A program made the position numbers and the translations under genes. From an uncultured Acidobacteriaceae bacterium (GTDB lineage: Bacteria > Acidobacteriota > Terriglobia > Terriglobales > Acidobacteriaceae), in NCBI GenBank assembly GCA_903828675.1, contig CAIKND010000221.1:62001-126000 (forward strand): a DNA stretch of 64,000 bases, in the 5' to 3' direction. The number at the start of each line of letters is the position of its first letter. Positions within the stretch are counted from its first letter, which is position 1. Below the pieces are notes generated by a model. The model was not told the origin of the DNA and searched no databases. It worked only from the letters and a program-made list of their open reading frames with translations. Below are positions 40,405 through 49,705 of this stretch, one piece after another.

Positions 40405-40899
40405 GCTGTTGCCGTTTTCAAGTGCTGCGGTGTTCTGGCAATGCTCCCGCGCCGTCTCCAGCAAGCCGACTAATTGAGCCAGTTCCAGTCCGCTCATGTG
40501 CCCCAGCATTTCCCGCGGGACCCGTTGAATGACGGGGTCCATCGCCTGCAGTAGCTCTAGCCCCGCTTCGCTTATCTGGGTCCAGACCACGCGCCGGTCA
40601 TGCTTGTCGCGCTGCTGGCGGATCAGTTTGAGCGCCTTGAGTCTGGCCAGCAACCGGGTAATGTCCGGTTCGGCGGTGATCATGCGGCCGCCTATAGCCG
40701 CGCAGGTGAGCCCGTTGGGCTGTGCGCCGCGCAGAATTCGCAGCACGTTGTACTGCGTTGCGGTCACGCCCCAGTTGCGCGTCTTGCGATGAAACGCACG
40801 CTGCAACGCGTCGGAGGTACGTAGCAGATTTAGAAACGCCTCTTCTTCCACACTCGAAAAAGGAGGCTCTTGAACGATTTCGAGTTTCAAGCTGGACAT
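40402..40899 (-). CDS. MarR-family transcriptional regulator
   Basis: 165 residues. The winged helix-turn-helix is clear: W-G-V-T-A-T-Q-Y-N-V-L-R-I-L-R-G (about 43-58), L-T-C-A-A-I-G-G-R-M-I-T-A-E-P-D-I-T-R-L-L-A-R-L recognition region, and the wing R-D-K-H-D-R-R-V-V-W-T-Q-I. The dimerisation helices are at both ends. It follows the yceI-type gene by 80 bp on the same strand and is probably co-transcribed with it. An 18-bp near-palindrome upstream of yceI (41703-41720) is a likely autoregulatory site. The TAG stop lies at the end of repeat copy B. Confidence 0.9.
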   Translation of the reverse strand: MSSLKLEIVQEPPFSSVEEEAFLNLLRTSDALQRAFHRKTRNWGVTATQYNVLRILRGAQPNGLTCAAIGGRMITAEPDITRLLARLKALKLIRQQRDKHDRRVVWTQISEAGLELLQAMDPVIQRVPREMLGHMSGLELAQLVGLLETAREHCQNTAALENGNS

Positions 40900-40979
40900 T
40901 GACTTTCTCCCGGCCGGCAGCCGCGAACGAAAGTAAGGTCAGCCGGCATGCTGCGAACTGACCTCACCTGTGGCTCCGC

Positions 40980-41555
40980 CTACTGCTTGGCTACATCCAG
41001 ATCGATGTTCAGCTTCACGTCGTCGCCCACCATGGCGGCAGGGAACTTCGTCCCGATACCGAAAGCAGCGCGGCTAATGGTCGTGGAAGCAGAGAACCCG
41101 GCGTGCTGCTTGTGGTCCATGCCCTCAACCGGTCCAGTCGGTCCTTCAACTGTAAGCACCACCGGCTTGGTCACGCCGTGCAATGTAAAGTTGCCGGTCA
41201 CAATCAAATTGTTCCCGCTCTTCGCCACGCTGGTGCTCACAAAGGTGGCCGTGGGAAAGTTGGCGACATCAAAGAAGTCAGGGGTCTTCAGGTGGTTATT
41301 GCGCGCATCCTCACCCGTGTCAATTGTCGAAATGTCGATAGTGGCCTTCACCGTGGACTTGGTTACATCGGCCTGGTCGTACACAAGCGTGGCGGCTATC
41401 TTGCCGAATCGGCCATGCACGTTGGAGATCGTCAGATGGGTGACGCTAAAATCAACTTCGCTGTGAACCGAGTCGGAGACCCAGGTCGAGGCTTGCGCCA
41501 TGGCTAGGGGAGCCGCCAGCGCCAGAATTCCAGTCACAATTGCCAAACGTTTCAT
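40980..41555 (-). CDS. YceI-family periplasmic lipid-binding-like protein
   Basis: 191 residues from ATG 41555, with AAAGGAA upstream; longer frames lack a signal. It has a signal peptide (V-T-G-I-L-A-L-A-A-P-L-A-M-A-Q-A). The YceI lipocalin-like barrel shows W-V-S-D-S-V-H-S-E-V-D-F-S-V-T-H, G-R-F-G-K-I, N-N-H-L-K-T-P-D-F-F-D-V-A-N-F-P, and V-T-G-N-F-T-L-H-G-V-T-K-P-V. The fold binds isoprenoid or fatty-acid chains. Pairing with MarR regulators is frequent in bacteria. Expression is probably controlled by the MarR protein encoded next to it. Confidence 0.9.
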   Translation of the reverse strand: MKRLAIVTGILALAAPLAMAQASTWVSDSVHSEVDFSVTHLTISNVHGRFGKIAATLVYDQADVTKSTVKATIDISTIDTGEDARNNHLKTPDFFDVANFPTATFVSTSVAKSGNNLIVTGNFTLHGVTKPVVLTVEGPTGPVEGMDHKQHAGFSASTTISRAAFGIGTKFPAAMVGDDVKLNIDLDVAKQ

Positions 41556-41864
41556 ATTTGATATTCCTTTCGGTACAGGGCCTGAGGGCCGAATTGGGGT
41601 TTGAGGGGAAGCAAACGCCTCGCCATTTGTGCATGGAAACAAGTAAGCCTACCCGTTTACATTGCGAATCTCTTCTCTGCAAATAAGATGTTGCCGCCAA
41701 GGTATTCGTTGCAACAAATATTTCTGCGGGTCGAGATTGGCACGTTTCGGTGGATCAATATCACGGCCAGCGTTGTCCTGAATGTTTCCCATAAAGGAAC
41801 AGAATCCGCTTCGTCGCTCACCGCGACAGGCCGGCCGTCGTTTGGGTCTGATATCCTCCCGCCT
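41556..41864. other. Divergent promoter region between yceI-marR and the MFS gene
   Basis: 309 bp. Holds the palindrome at 41703-41720 and no supported gene. An open frame on the plus strand runs through it but has no ribosome-binding site and no membrane character before ATG 41865. Confidence 0.6.
41703..41720. promoter_or_regulatory. Likely MarR operator
   Basis: TATTCGTTG followed by CAACAAATA is an 18-bp palindrome with one mismatch, the size and AT-rich-flank form of MarR-family boxes. It lies about 150 bp before the yceI start and about 145 bp before the MFS start, so one regulator could control both directions. Inference from position and symmetry only. Confidence 0.55.
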
Positions 41865-43112
41865 ATGTCCGTGCTAGCTCCGTTTCGCCAACTCAACAGT
41901 CCGCAGCGCCACGCCTTCGTGGCCTCGTTTCTTGGCTGGACACTCGATAGCCTTGATTTCTTTCTGCTTATCTTCTGCGTGAAGGCGATTGCCGGAGAGT
42001 TCCATACCCAGCCCTCGGCGGTGCTGGGAGCAGTTTTCATGACGCAGGCGTTTCGGCCCGTGGGCGCTCTTCTCTTCGGCCTCCTTGCCGATCGTTATGG
42101 GCGCCGCCCCGTATTAATGTTCAACATTCTCAGCTTCTCTGTGATTGAACTGGCCTGCGCCTTTGCGCCTTCGCTAAGCGTCCTGCTGGTGCTCAGGGCT
42201 TTGTTCGGAATTGCCATGGGTGGCGAGTGGGGAGTGGGTGCGGCTCTGACCTTCGAGTCGCTGCCGACGGAAGGCCGCGGTGTATTCTCTGGCATTCTCC
42301 AGGAGGGCTACGCGCTGGGGTCGATTCTCGCCTCGGCGGCCTTCGCGCTCTTCTTTCAACACATTGGCTGGCGAGGGTTGTTCATTCTCGGCGCCATGCC
42401 TGCCATCCTGGTTTTCTATGTCCAGGCCAGGGTGGCGGAGTCGCCGGTCTGGCTTGCCGCGGCTGCGAAGCGCAGGTCGCGGGCCCTATTGCCCGTCAAT
42501 TCTGCCGCGCCGTTGATACCCAAGAATCTACTGGCCTTTCTGCCTACGTTCCTGTTTCTGATACTGCTGATGACGGCCTTCATGAGTTTCTCCCATGGCA
42601 CGCAGGATGTGTATCCGACCTTCCTTGCCGTGCAGGCAAAGCTTTCCCCACAGACCATAGGCATTATCGGAGTCCTTTATGGCTTCGGCTCCATTGCTGG
42701 CGGCTTTGTGGTAGGGGCGCTGTCTGAAAAATGGGGTCGCAAGCGAGCTATTGTGACTGCTGCGCTCTTGGCCATTCCAGTGATTCCGCTGTATGCCTAT
42801 GGGCATTCTGCGATTTCGCTGGGGGTGGGTGCGGTGCTGATGCAGTTTATGGTGCAGGGCGCCTGGGGCGTGGTTCCCGCTTATCTAACGGAACTTTCGC
42901 CGGCGGCGGTGCGTGCCACCGCACCGGGCTTGGCCTACCAGTTGGGAGGTCTCCTTACTTCATGGAACGGCAAGGGACAGGCGCTGGCGGCTGAGCGTTG
43001 GGGCAACTATCCGGCGGTCCTGGCGATTACCGTCATTGTTGTGGCGGTTACGCTGGCGGGACTGGCGCTGCTGGGCCGCGAGGCAAAGGGCATGGACATG
43101 AGCGACGCGTAA
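41865..43112 (+). CDS. MFS transporter, sialate/carboxylate-type
   Basis: 415 residues from ATG 41865. Twelve membrane helices can be traced. The MFS loop motif between TM2 and TM3 is G-L-L-A-D-R-Y-G-R-R-P, and its second-half counterpart is G-A-L-S-E-K-W-G-R-K. M-G-G-E-W-G-V-G-A in TM4-5 is typical of the SHS/aromatic-acid branch, which carries lactate, sialate or aromatic acids with protons. The substrate is not determined. It is divergent from yceI-marR and may share their regulator. The GT2 gene follows after 87 bp. Confidence 0.8.
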   Translation: MSVLAPFRQLNSPQRHAFVASFLGWTLDSLDFFLLIFCVKAIAGEFHTQPSAVLGAVFMTQAFRPVGALLFGLLADRYGRRPVLMFNILSFSVIELACAFAPSLSVLLVLRALFGIAMGGEWGVGAALTFESLPTEGRGVFSGILQEGYALGSILASAAFALFFQHIGWRGLFILGAMPAILVFYVQARVAESPVWLAAAAKRRSRALLPVNSAAPLIPKNLLAFLPTFLFLILLMTAFMSFSHGTQDVYPTFLAVQAKLSPQTIGIIGVLYGFGSIAGGFVVGALSEKWGRKRAIVTAALLAIPVIPLYAYGHSAISLGVGAVLMQFMVQGAWGVVPAYLTELSPAAVRATAPGLAYQLGGLLTSWNGKGQALAAERWGNYPAVLAITVIVVAVTLAGLALLGREAKGMDMSDA

Positions 43113-43199
43113 TGCCCTGGCCGACGCCATCGATCGCGAACCGACCCGTAACCTTTGCGTCATATCCATTCCTATTCATGCAACTTAGAATGAGTTGTA

Positions 43200-44210
43200 A
43201 TGACCCTCGCATCGGCTGAGAAGATCGCTATTGTCGCCATCGGGCGCAACGAGGGCGAGCGTCTCAAGAGTTGTCTTAGCGCGGCGTTTGCAGGCTGCGA
43301 AACTGTGGTTTACGTGGACTCGGGTTCTCAGGACGCGAGCGCGAGCTTTGCGCGGTCGGCGGGTTGTCACGTGGTGGAACTCGATCCCGCGCGGCCCTTC
43401 AGTGCGGCGCGCGCTCGTAACGAAGGCTTCGCCTGTGCAATGGAACATGCCCCCGACGCGGCCTTAATCCAGTTTGTGGATGGCGACTGCGATCTGGCCG
43501 AGGGCTGGTTGCGGCAAGCCAGAGCCGTACTCGCCGACAGAAGCGATGTGGGCATGGTGCGCGGCCAGCTCCGCGAGATTAACCCGGAGGCTAGTGTCTA
43601 CAACCGCTTGTGCGATTTGGAGTGGCGGCAAACGCCCGGGGAGATTGGAGCGTGCGGCGGCATCTTCATGGTCCGGACGGAGATCTTCAAGGCCGTGGGT
43701 GGATTCCGGCCTGATGTGATTGCGGCAGAGGACGATGAGTTCTGCATACGCGTGCGGGGGCTGGGCTCGAAGATTCTGATGATCGACGCACCCATGGCCA
43801 GCCACGATGCGGCCATGAGGCACTTTAGCCAGTGGTGGCGCAGAGCAAGGCGGGCCGGTCACGCCTATGCGCAGGTTGCGGCTTTGCACGGCAGCGGAGA
43901 AGATCGCTATTTCGTCGCCGAGCGCCGCAAGATTTGGATTTGGGGACTGGCGCTGCCGGCCGTGGCTCTGCTTCTTGCGCCCGTTACATACGGCATCTCC
44001 CTCGCGGCCCTGTTGGGTGTCTATCTACTGCAACTGGCCCATATCTGCGGTGGAGTAAGCAAGCGCGGCTGGAAAGCAAAGGACGCATGGACCTACGCCT
44101 TCTTTTCGGTGATTTCAAGATTCCCAGGGTTGCAAGGCTTGATCGGCTACCGATGGCGGCAAGTTCGAGGCCAAACGCCAGAGATCATTGAATACAAGAG
44201 GAACGCATGA
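43200..44210 (+). CDS. Family 2 glycosyltransferase with C-terminal membrane segments
   Basis: 336 residues. The GT-A domain starts at once: I-A-I-V-A-I-G-R-N-E-G-E-R-L, V-V-Y-V-D-S-G-S-Q-D, R-N-E-G, and the DxD-like Q-F-V-D-G-D-C-D. A later acidic motif E-D-D-E-F-C-I-R-V-R-G is the usual acceptor-side E-D. Two membrane helices lie at about 250-290 (W-I-W-G-L-A-L-P-A-V-A-L-L-L-A-P). The protein would transfer sugars to a lipid-linked or other membrane acceptor. Its stop overlaps the start of the next gene as ATGA, so it is coupled to the dehydrogenase-epimerase fusion. Confidence 0.85.
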   Translation: MTLASAEKIAIVAIGRNEGERLKSCLSAAFAGCETVVYVDSGSQDASASFARSAGCHVVELDPARPFSAARARNEGFACAMEHAPDAALIQFVDGDCDLAEGWLRQARAVLADRSDVGMVRGQLREINPEASVYNRLCDLEWRQTPGEIGACGGIFMVRTEIFKAVGGFRPDVIAAEDDEFCIRVRGLGSKILMIDAPMASHDAAMRHFSQWWRRARRAGHAYAQVAALHGSGEDRYFVAERRKIWIWGLALPAVALLLAPVTYGISLAALLGVYLLQLAHICGGVSKRGWKAKDAWTYAFFSVISRFPGLQGLIGYRWRQVRGQTPEIIEYKRNA

Positions 44211-46393
44211 ACGATACGACCCACACCTCGCCCAACCAGGCAAACGGGGATAGATACTTGTCCGGCACATCAGAGTCCTCGTTGAAACGCCGCGTGGCGT
44301 TGGTGGGTGCGGGCTACATCGCGGACTGGCATGCGAAGTGCATTGCGTCCGTGGCCGATGTGGAGCTGGTGGCGGTGTGCGATCTGTCCCTGTCGAGAGC
44401 TCAGGCATTGGCGGAGAAATATGGCATAGCTAAGGTGTATGGGACGCTCGAAACCATGCTTGCCGAAGAAAAGCTTGATGCAGTGCATATCCTGCTGCCT
44501 CCGCACCGGCATTTTGAGGCTGCGCGCGCGGCGATTGAAGCCGATGTGGATGTGTTTATGGAAAAGCCCATGTGCGATTGCGCGACCGGCTGCGAAGAAC
44601 TGGCACGGCTGGCCTCCGAGCGTGGCGTGCGATTGGGCGTGGGACACAACTTCCTTTTCTCTGAGCCTTACGAGCAGTTGCGGAGAGATGTACGCAGCGG
44701 CGTTCTGGGGCGCATCGACCAGGTGACGATCACGTGGAACCGCTTTCTGCCGCTGGCGGCATTTGGACCCTTCGACACGTGGATGCTGCTCGACCCGCGC
44801 AATATCATGCTCGAGATTGGATCGCACTCGGTAGCGCACATGCTTGACCTGGTGGGCGAGCCGGAAGAGATGACGGTGCGTGCATCGAATCCCGTCGAAC
44901 TGCCCACCGGACGCAGCTTCTATCGTCATTGGCAGGTGAATGGCTTCAAGGGCAAAACGGTTGTGGAACTGCGCTTTTCGTTTGTGCCGGCCTTTGCCGA
45001 ATACACCATTCATGTGCGCGGGTCGCTGGCGGCAGGCACGGTGGATTTCGAGCGCAACACCTATATGCTTCACGAGCACCGGCCAAGCGATCCGGACTTT
45101 GAAAACTACGCCATGATTGCGAACCAGGCGAAGAGCCTCAAGCAGCAGGCGCGGCGGACTTTGCGGAAGTACGTGCTGTCGAAATTGCACCTCTGCGCCC
45201 GCGGCACGGCTTATGGCGAGAGCATTTCACGGGCGATGGACGCTTTCTACAATGCGGAAACTCTGGACGAACGCATCGATGGACGCAATGCGGCCAAGAT
45301 CATCGGTGTTTGCGAACAGATCGGAGCATTGGCGAAGCTGCCGCCGGAGACGGTTGCGCCCAAGGGAAGTCCAATTTCGACCAGCGACGCTGCAACTCCG
45401 CGTGTTCTGGTGCTGGGCGGAACGGGTTTCATCGGCAAGGAGTTGGTTAGGCAATTGATCGAATCGGGCTCATACGCACGGCTGCTGGTTCGGAATGCGG
45501 CAAGTATGCCTGAAGCTTTGCGGACACAAGTGCACTGCCTGAGCGGCGACTTGATGAACAGGGACTCGCTGCTGCGCGCAATGGACGGCGTGGAATGCGT
45601 TCTGCACCTGGCGCGGGCGAATGTAAAGAGCTGGGACGACTACCAGAAATACGAGATCGAAGCGACCAGGCAGGTGGCCGAATGCGCTCTGGAGGCGGGT
45701 GTCAAGCGGCTGGTCTACACGGGCACAATCGACTCGTATTATGCGGGTGCGGGGGCCGGGGCCATTACCGAGGCGACGCCTCTCGATCCGCGGATTGCAA
45801 GCAGAAATCTTTATGCGCGGGCCAAGGCCGTTTCTGAGGAATTATTGGTAATAATGCACCGGGAGCGGGGATTGCCGGTTGTGATTCTGAGGCCGGGTAT
45901 TGTGATTGGGCGCGGTGGAAATCCTTTCCATTGGGGCGTGGGCATGTGGTGGCACGATGCGGTGTGCCAGGTTTGGGGTGAAGGCAGGAATAAGCTCCCG
46001 CTGGTGCTGGTGGAAGATGTGGCCGCGGGGCTGATGGCCGTGATCGGGAAGCCCGGCATCGAAGGCCGGTCATTCAATCTTGTGGCGGACCCCTGCCTGA
46101 GCGCGCAGGAGTATCTGGATGAACTGGATCGCGCAGCCGGAATGCGTATTCAGCGGCACGCTACGCCAATTCTCAAGTTCTATTGCATGGACATGGTCAA
46201 GTGGGCGGTCAAGGTTGCGGTTCGTCACCCGGAGCGGCGACTGCCCTCGTATCGCGACTGGGAGAGCAGGACGCAGCTGGCCCATTTCGACTGTACGGCG
46301 GCGAAGGACGATCTGGGCTGGCGGCCCGTGAGCGAGCGCGAAGAACTGGTACGCCGTGGGATTGAAGAGCCGCTGGCTGATTTCTACAAGTAA
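44207..46393 (+). CDS. Fusion of Gfo/Idh/MocA oxidoreductase and SDR-type epimerase/dehydratase
   Basis: 728 residues. Residues about 27-380 are a complete Gfo/Idh/MocA oxidoreductase: Rossmann motif V-A-L-V-G-A-G-Y-I-A, the catalytic-site E-K-P at 119-121, and the H-N-F and G-S-H-S-V segments. Residues about 398-728 are an extended SDR: V-L-V-L-G-G-T-G-F-I-G-K-E, Y-T-G-T-I-D-S-Y-Y (S/T), Y-A-R-A-K (the Y-x-x-x-K catalytic pair), and L-R-P-G-I-V-I-G-R-G-G. The linker carries several Pro/Ala residues. Both halves bind NAD(P). The combination suggests consecutive oxidation and epimerisation or reduction of a nucleotide sugar, probably the donor for the coupled GT2. Cytosolic. Confidence 0.85.
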   Translation: MNDTTHTSPNQANGDRYLSGTSESSLKRRVALVGAGYIADWHAKCIASVADVELVAVCDLSLSRAQALAEKYGIAKVYGTLETMLAEEKLDAVHILLPPHRHFEAARAAIEADVDVFMEKPMCDCATGCEELARLASERGVRLGVGHNFLFSEPYEQLRRDVRSGVLGRIDQVTITWNRFLPLAAFGPFDTWMLLDPRNIMLEIGSHSVAHMLDLVGEPEEMTVRASNPVELPTGRSFYRHWQVNGFKGKTVVELRFSFVPAFAEYTIHVRGSLAAGTVDFERNTYMLHEHRPSDPDFENYAMIANQAKSLKQQARRTLRKYVLSKLHLCARGTAYGESISRAMDAFYNAETLDERIDGRNAAKIIGVCEQIGALAKLPPETVAPKGSPISTSDAATPRVLVLGGTGFIGKELVRQLIESGSYARLLVRNAASMPEALRTQVHCLSGDLMNRDSLLRAMDGVECVLHLARANVKSWDDYQKYEIEATRQVAECALEAGVKRLVYTGTIDSYYAGAGAGAITEATPLDPRIASRNLYARAKAVSEELLVIMHRERGLPVVILRPGIVIGRGGNPFHWGVGMWWHDAVCQVWGEGRNKLPLVLVEDVAAGLMAVIGKPGIEGRSFNLVADPCLSAQEYLDELDRAAGMRIQRHATPILKFYCMDMVKWAVKVAVRHPERRLPSYRDWESRTQLAHFDCTAAKDDLGWRPVSEREELVRRGIEEPLADFYK

Positions 46394-46489
46394 TGCTCAA
46401 ATCCGTTGCGGCCAGGCAAGGCTGGTATCTGACAAGCAAAAGGTGGCTGGAGGGAAGCGCACTTTACCAATACGGAAAATATATCTATG

Positions 46490-46510
46490 TCTTATAAGCG
46501 AGTGATAAGA
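46490..46510. promoter_or_regulatory. Possible operator upstream of the GH39-like gene
   Basis: TCTTAT at 46490-46495 and ATAAGA at 46505-46510 form an interrupted palindrome with a 9-base spacer, in an AT-rich patch (46475-46510) unlike the surrounding DNA. It lies 42-62 bp before the GH39-like ATG, where a regulator could bind. Weak evidence. Confidence 0.35.
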
Positions 46511-46551
46511 TGGCTGGCGGATCGCGCGCAATGCGCGAAGGAGAGTCAAGT

Positions 46552-48060
46552 ATGAGCGAATTCAACCCTACGTGGAAGGCGTGCAATTTCACCCGTTTGC
46601 TCGTTGCGGGTTTTGCCTGCGTTGTGACCGCGGTCTCCCTGCATGGGCAACCCGCACCCAAACTCACCATTGACTGGGACAAGACCACGGTAGTTTCGAG
46701 GTCGACGCCCACGTTGCAGGTGGTGGTGAATCCTCCGCTGCGTCCGGGAGAGCCGCTGGGTGTGGCCTCTTATAAGGCCGTGAAGGAACTGGGCGCCGAC
46801 TACGTGCGCTACGTGCCTTGGCTGCCCTATCCAAAACTCGCCGTCGCCGAACTGGAGCCGCCGACAGCGCAGAAGACTTCGTGGGATTTCAGCCTCATCG
46901 ACCCCATGACCAAGGACTTTCTGGCGGCGACCGAAGGCCACTCGCCGATCCTGAATTTCAGCACGATTCCGACCTGGCTGTTCAAAACAGACAAGCCGGT
47001 TGCGTACCCCGCCGATCCCAACCAGGTGGTCTGGGAATATACGCAGGGCACCGAGCTTCGCGATCCGACCGGCAAGGAACTGGGCGACTACTACGCGAGG
47101 CTGGTGAGCTGGTATGTGAACGGCGGCTTCACCGATGAAAACGGCGTGAAGCACGAGTCCGGCTACCACTACAAACTGCCCTACTGGGAAGCGCTGAACG
47201 AGCCCGAGTTTGAGCACAAGACCACGCCGGAGCAGTACGCCGAGCGCTACGACGCGATGGTGAGCGCAATCCACAAGGTCTCGCCGGACACAAAGTTCGT
47301 GGGCATGGCCCTGGCGATGCCGAGCCTGGTTCCGAAGTACTTCGAGTATTTCCTTGACCACAAGAACCACCGGCCGGGGATTCCTCTGGACGTGATTTCC
47401 TACCACTTTTACGCATCGCCGGGGAAGGACCAGACCATCGATCAATGGAAGTACACCTTCTTCGATCAGGCCGACGGCTTCCTGAATACGGTGCGGTATG
47501 TGGAGCAGATTCGCAAGGGGCTTTCGCCGGAGACGCGCACCGACCTGGACGAGTTGGGCGTGATTCTGCCCACCGATAACAAGCCCGAAGACAAGATTCC
47601 CCCGCCGGACGCTTATTGGAACCTGGCCGGATCGCTGTACGCGTATGTGTTCATCGAGACCTCGCGGTTGCAGATCGACATCATTGGCATGTCGCAAATG
47701 GTGGGCTATCCCACGCAGTTCCCGAGCGTCAGCATGATGGACTGGCGGACCAACCAGCCCAATGCGCGCTTCTGGGTGCTCAAGCTGATCAAGGACAACT
47801 TCCATCCCGGCGACAAGCTGGTCGAGACCTCAATCGACTCGGGCGACCTGGCGGCACAGGCATACGTCACGCCCGGCGGACGCAAGCTGCTGCTGGCGAA
47901 CAAGCGCGACAAGGCTGTAGACGTCCCGATTCCCGATGCGGAAAAGGCAAGCGCTCTGACGGTTGATTTGCAAACCGGCGACGGACCGGCGCGCGCTGTA
48001 AAGCCAACGGGCGGCAGCATTAAACTGGAGCCATTCGCCGTAACCGTCATTAGCTGGTAA
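46552..48060 (+). CDS. Exported glycoside hydrolase, GH39-like
   Basis: 502 residues from ATG 46552, with AAGGAGA at 46538-46544. It has an N-terminal signal (F-T-R-L-L-V-A-G-F-A-C-V-V-T-A-V-S-L then H-G-Q). The fold is a TIM barrel of clan GH-A: R-Y-V-P-W near strand 2, W-E-A-L-N-E-P-E at about residue 215 with the acid/base Glu after Asn, and D-V-I-S-Y-H-F-Y then a C-terminal beta-sandwich (V-V ... V-T-V-I-S-W). GH39 enzymes hydrolyse beta-xylosides or iduronides. The second catalytic Glu cannot be placed with certainty (T-D-L-D-E-L-G-V is a candidate). It follows the dehydrogenase-epimerase gene by 158 bp. Confidence 0.75.
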   Translation: MSEFNPTWKACNFTRLLVAGFACVVTAVSLHGQPAPKLTIDWDKTTVVSRSTPTLQVVVNPPLRPGEPLGVASYKAVKELGADYVRYVPWLPYPKLAVAELEPPTAQKTSWDFSLIDPMTKDFLAATEGHSPILNFSTIPTWLFKTDKPVAYPADPNQVVWEYTQGTELRDPTGKELGDYYARLVSWYVNGGFTDENGVKHESGYHYKLPYWEALNEPEFEHKTTPEQYAERYDAMVSAIHKVSPDTKFVGMALAMPSLVPKYFEYFLDHKNHRPGIPLDVISYHFYASPGKDQTIDQWKYTFFDQADGFLNTVRYVEQIRKGLSPETRTDLDELGVILPTDNKPEDKIPPPDAYWNLAGSLYAYVFIETSRLQIDIIGMSQMVGYPTQFPSVSMMDWRTNQPNARFWVLKLIKDNFHPGDKLVETSIDSGDLAAQAYVTPGGRKLLLANKRDKAVDVPIPDAEKASALTVDLQTGDGPARAVKPTGGSIKLEPFAVTVISW

Positions 48061-48086
48061 GCGCTGTCGAGAGGATGAGGACAACC

Positions 48087-49517
48087 ATGAGCAATGAGAG
48101 ACCCCTGCGCGTTGGGCTGTGCGGCATCGGGCTGGATGCCTATTGGAGCCAGTTTGCGGGCCTGGAAGAGCGGCTCAAAGGCTATGTGGCGCAGGTGGCG
48201 GCGCGATTGACGCGACCCGGCGTCGAGGTGGTGAATCTGGGACTGGTGGACACTCCGGCACGCTCCAGCGAAGCCGGCCACCAGTGCCGCCGCGAAGACA
48301 TCGACGTGCTGTTTCTTTACGTCACCACGTACGCCCTCTCGAACACCGTTCTGCCTCTGGTCCAGCGTGCCGGGGTGCCGGTGGTGGTGCTCAACCTGCA
48401 GCCCGAGGCCGCCATCGATTACAAGACGTTCAACCGGCTTGAAGACCGCACGGCGATGACCGGCGAGTGGCTGGCGCACTGCTCGGCCTGCCCAGTGCCT
48501 GAAATCGCCAACCTGCTGATGCGGGCGAAGATCCCTTTCCACCAGGTAACCGGGGTGCTGGATGAAGAGCAGACCTGGCTGGAGATCGAGGAGTGGCTGG
48601 CGGCGGCGCGGGTGCGCTCGACGCTGGCCTCGGCTCGCCTGGGCCTGATGGGCCACTATTACAGTGGCATGCTGGACATCATGACCGACGTGACCCTGGT
48701 TTCGATCACTTTTGGAACGCATGTGGAACTGCTGGAAGTGGACGAGCTGAGCGAGCTGTGCGGCAATGTCAGGGAAGACGAGATAACCAGCCGCGTCGAA
48801 GATTTCCAAGCCGCCTTCGATGTGCAAGCCGACTGTCCGCTGGAGGAACTGCGCCGGGCCGCGCGCACCTCGGTGGCTCTGGATGCCTTTGCCGCGCGCT
48901 ACGAACTGGGCGCCCTGGCCTACTTCTACAAGGGCTCGGGCGTTGCCGCCAACGAAGACACCATGAGCTCGATCATCCTGGGCACTTCGCTGCTGACCGC
49001 GCGCCACATTCCCGTGGCGGGCGAGTACGAGGTGAAGAACGCCCTGGCCATGAAGATGATGGACTCGCTGGGTGCGGGCGGCTCGTTTACCGAGTACTAC
49101 GCGATGGACTTTAAGGACGACCTGGTGCTGATGGGCCACGACGGACCGGGCCACATCGCCATTGCCGAGGGCAAAACCAAGGTGAGGCCGCTGAAGGTTT
49201 ACCACGGCAAGGTGGGTCGTGGCCTTTCGGTGGAAATGAGCGTCAAGTACGGCCCCGTGACGCTGCTTTCCGTGGTCGAGGACGCGGATTTGCGCTTCAA
49301 GCTGGTGGTGGCCGAGGGCGAGTGCGTGGCCGGTGAGATTATGGAGATTGGCAACACCAACAGCCGCTATCGCTTCCCGCTGGGCGCGCGCGGATTTGTG
49401 AACGCGTGGAATGCCCAGGGACCCGCGCATCATTGCGCCGTGGGCATTGGCCATGTGGCCTCCGCGCTGGCCAAAACCGCTGCGTTGATGGGGGTTGGAT
49501 TCAAACAGGTGTGCTGA
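48087..49517 (+). CDS. L-arabinose-isomerase-type sugar isomerase
   Basis: 476 residues from ATG 48087, with GAGGA at 48077-48081. Fold and catalytic residues follow the L-fucose/L-arabinose isomerase superfamily: the Glu in H-I-P-V-A-G-E-Y-E-V-K-N-A, G-G-S-F-T-E-Y-Y and G-H-D-G-P-G-H for metal ligands, and G-P-A-H-H-C-A at the C-terminus matching the last histidine of AraA. The N-terminal D-V-L-F-L-Y-V-T-T-Y-A matches the domain-1 strand. The substrate may be arabinose, fucose or a related deoxy sugar. With the GH39-like gene it forms a likely sugar-use unit, 26 bp apart. Confidence 0.8.
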   Translation: MSNERPLRVGLCGIGLDAYWSQFAGLEERLKGYVAQVAARLTRPGVEVVNLGLVDTPARSSEAGHQCRREDIDVLFLYVTTYALSNTVLPLVQRAGVPVVVLNLQPEAAIDYKTFNRLEDRTAMTGEWLAHCSACPVPEIANLLMRAKIPFHQVTGVLDEEQTWLEIEEWLAAARVRSTLASARLGLMGHYYSGMLDIMTDVTLVSITFGTHVELLEVDELSELCGNVREDEITSRVEDFQAAFDVQADCPLEELRRAARTSVALDAFAARYELGALAYFYKGSGVAANEDTMSSIILGTSLLTARHIPVAGEYEVKNALAMKMMDSLGAGGSFTEYYAMDFKDDLVLMGHDGPGHIAIAEGKTKVRPLKVYHGKVGRGLSVEMSVKYGPVTLLSVVEDADLRFKLVVAEGECVAGEIMEIGNTNSRYRFPLGARGFVNAWNAQGPAHHCAVGIGHVASALAKTAALMGVGFKQVC

Positions 49518-49705
49518 ACCGCGGGCTGCCCCCGAAGCCCGATTTGAGATCATTGTTCCAGGGGTTCGGCGAGCCGGCGCAGGATTGGTTCACAGGGTGG
49601 GATGGGGGGGACGGAAATTGAAGGCAGGCGAAAGGAAGGCGCAGAACTCCTTAGCCAAAATGGGCCCAAAACTGGTACGTTGATTTAGAAGGACTTTATT
49701 TCCCC

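Noticed and set aside
47706-49553. A 615-residue open frame on the minus strand
   Set aside because: It runs antisense to the arabinose-isomerase-type gene and the end of the GH39-like gene, which have clear families and ribosome-binding sites. His/Gln/Arg-rich composition is typical of an antisense frame in G+C-rich DNA.
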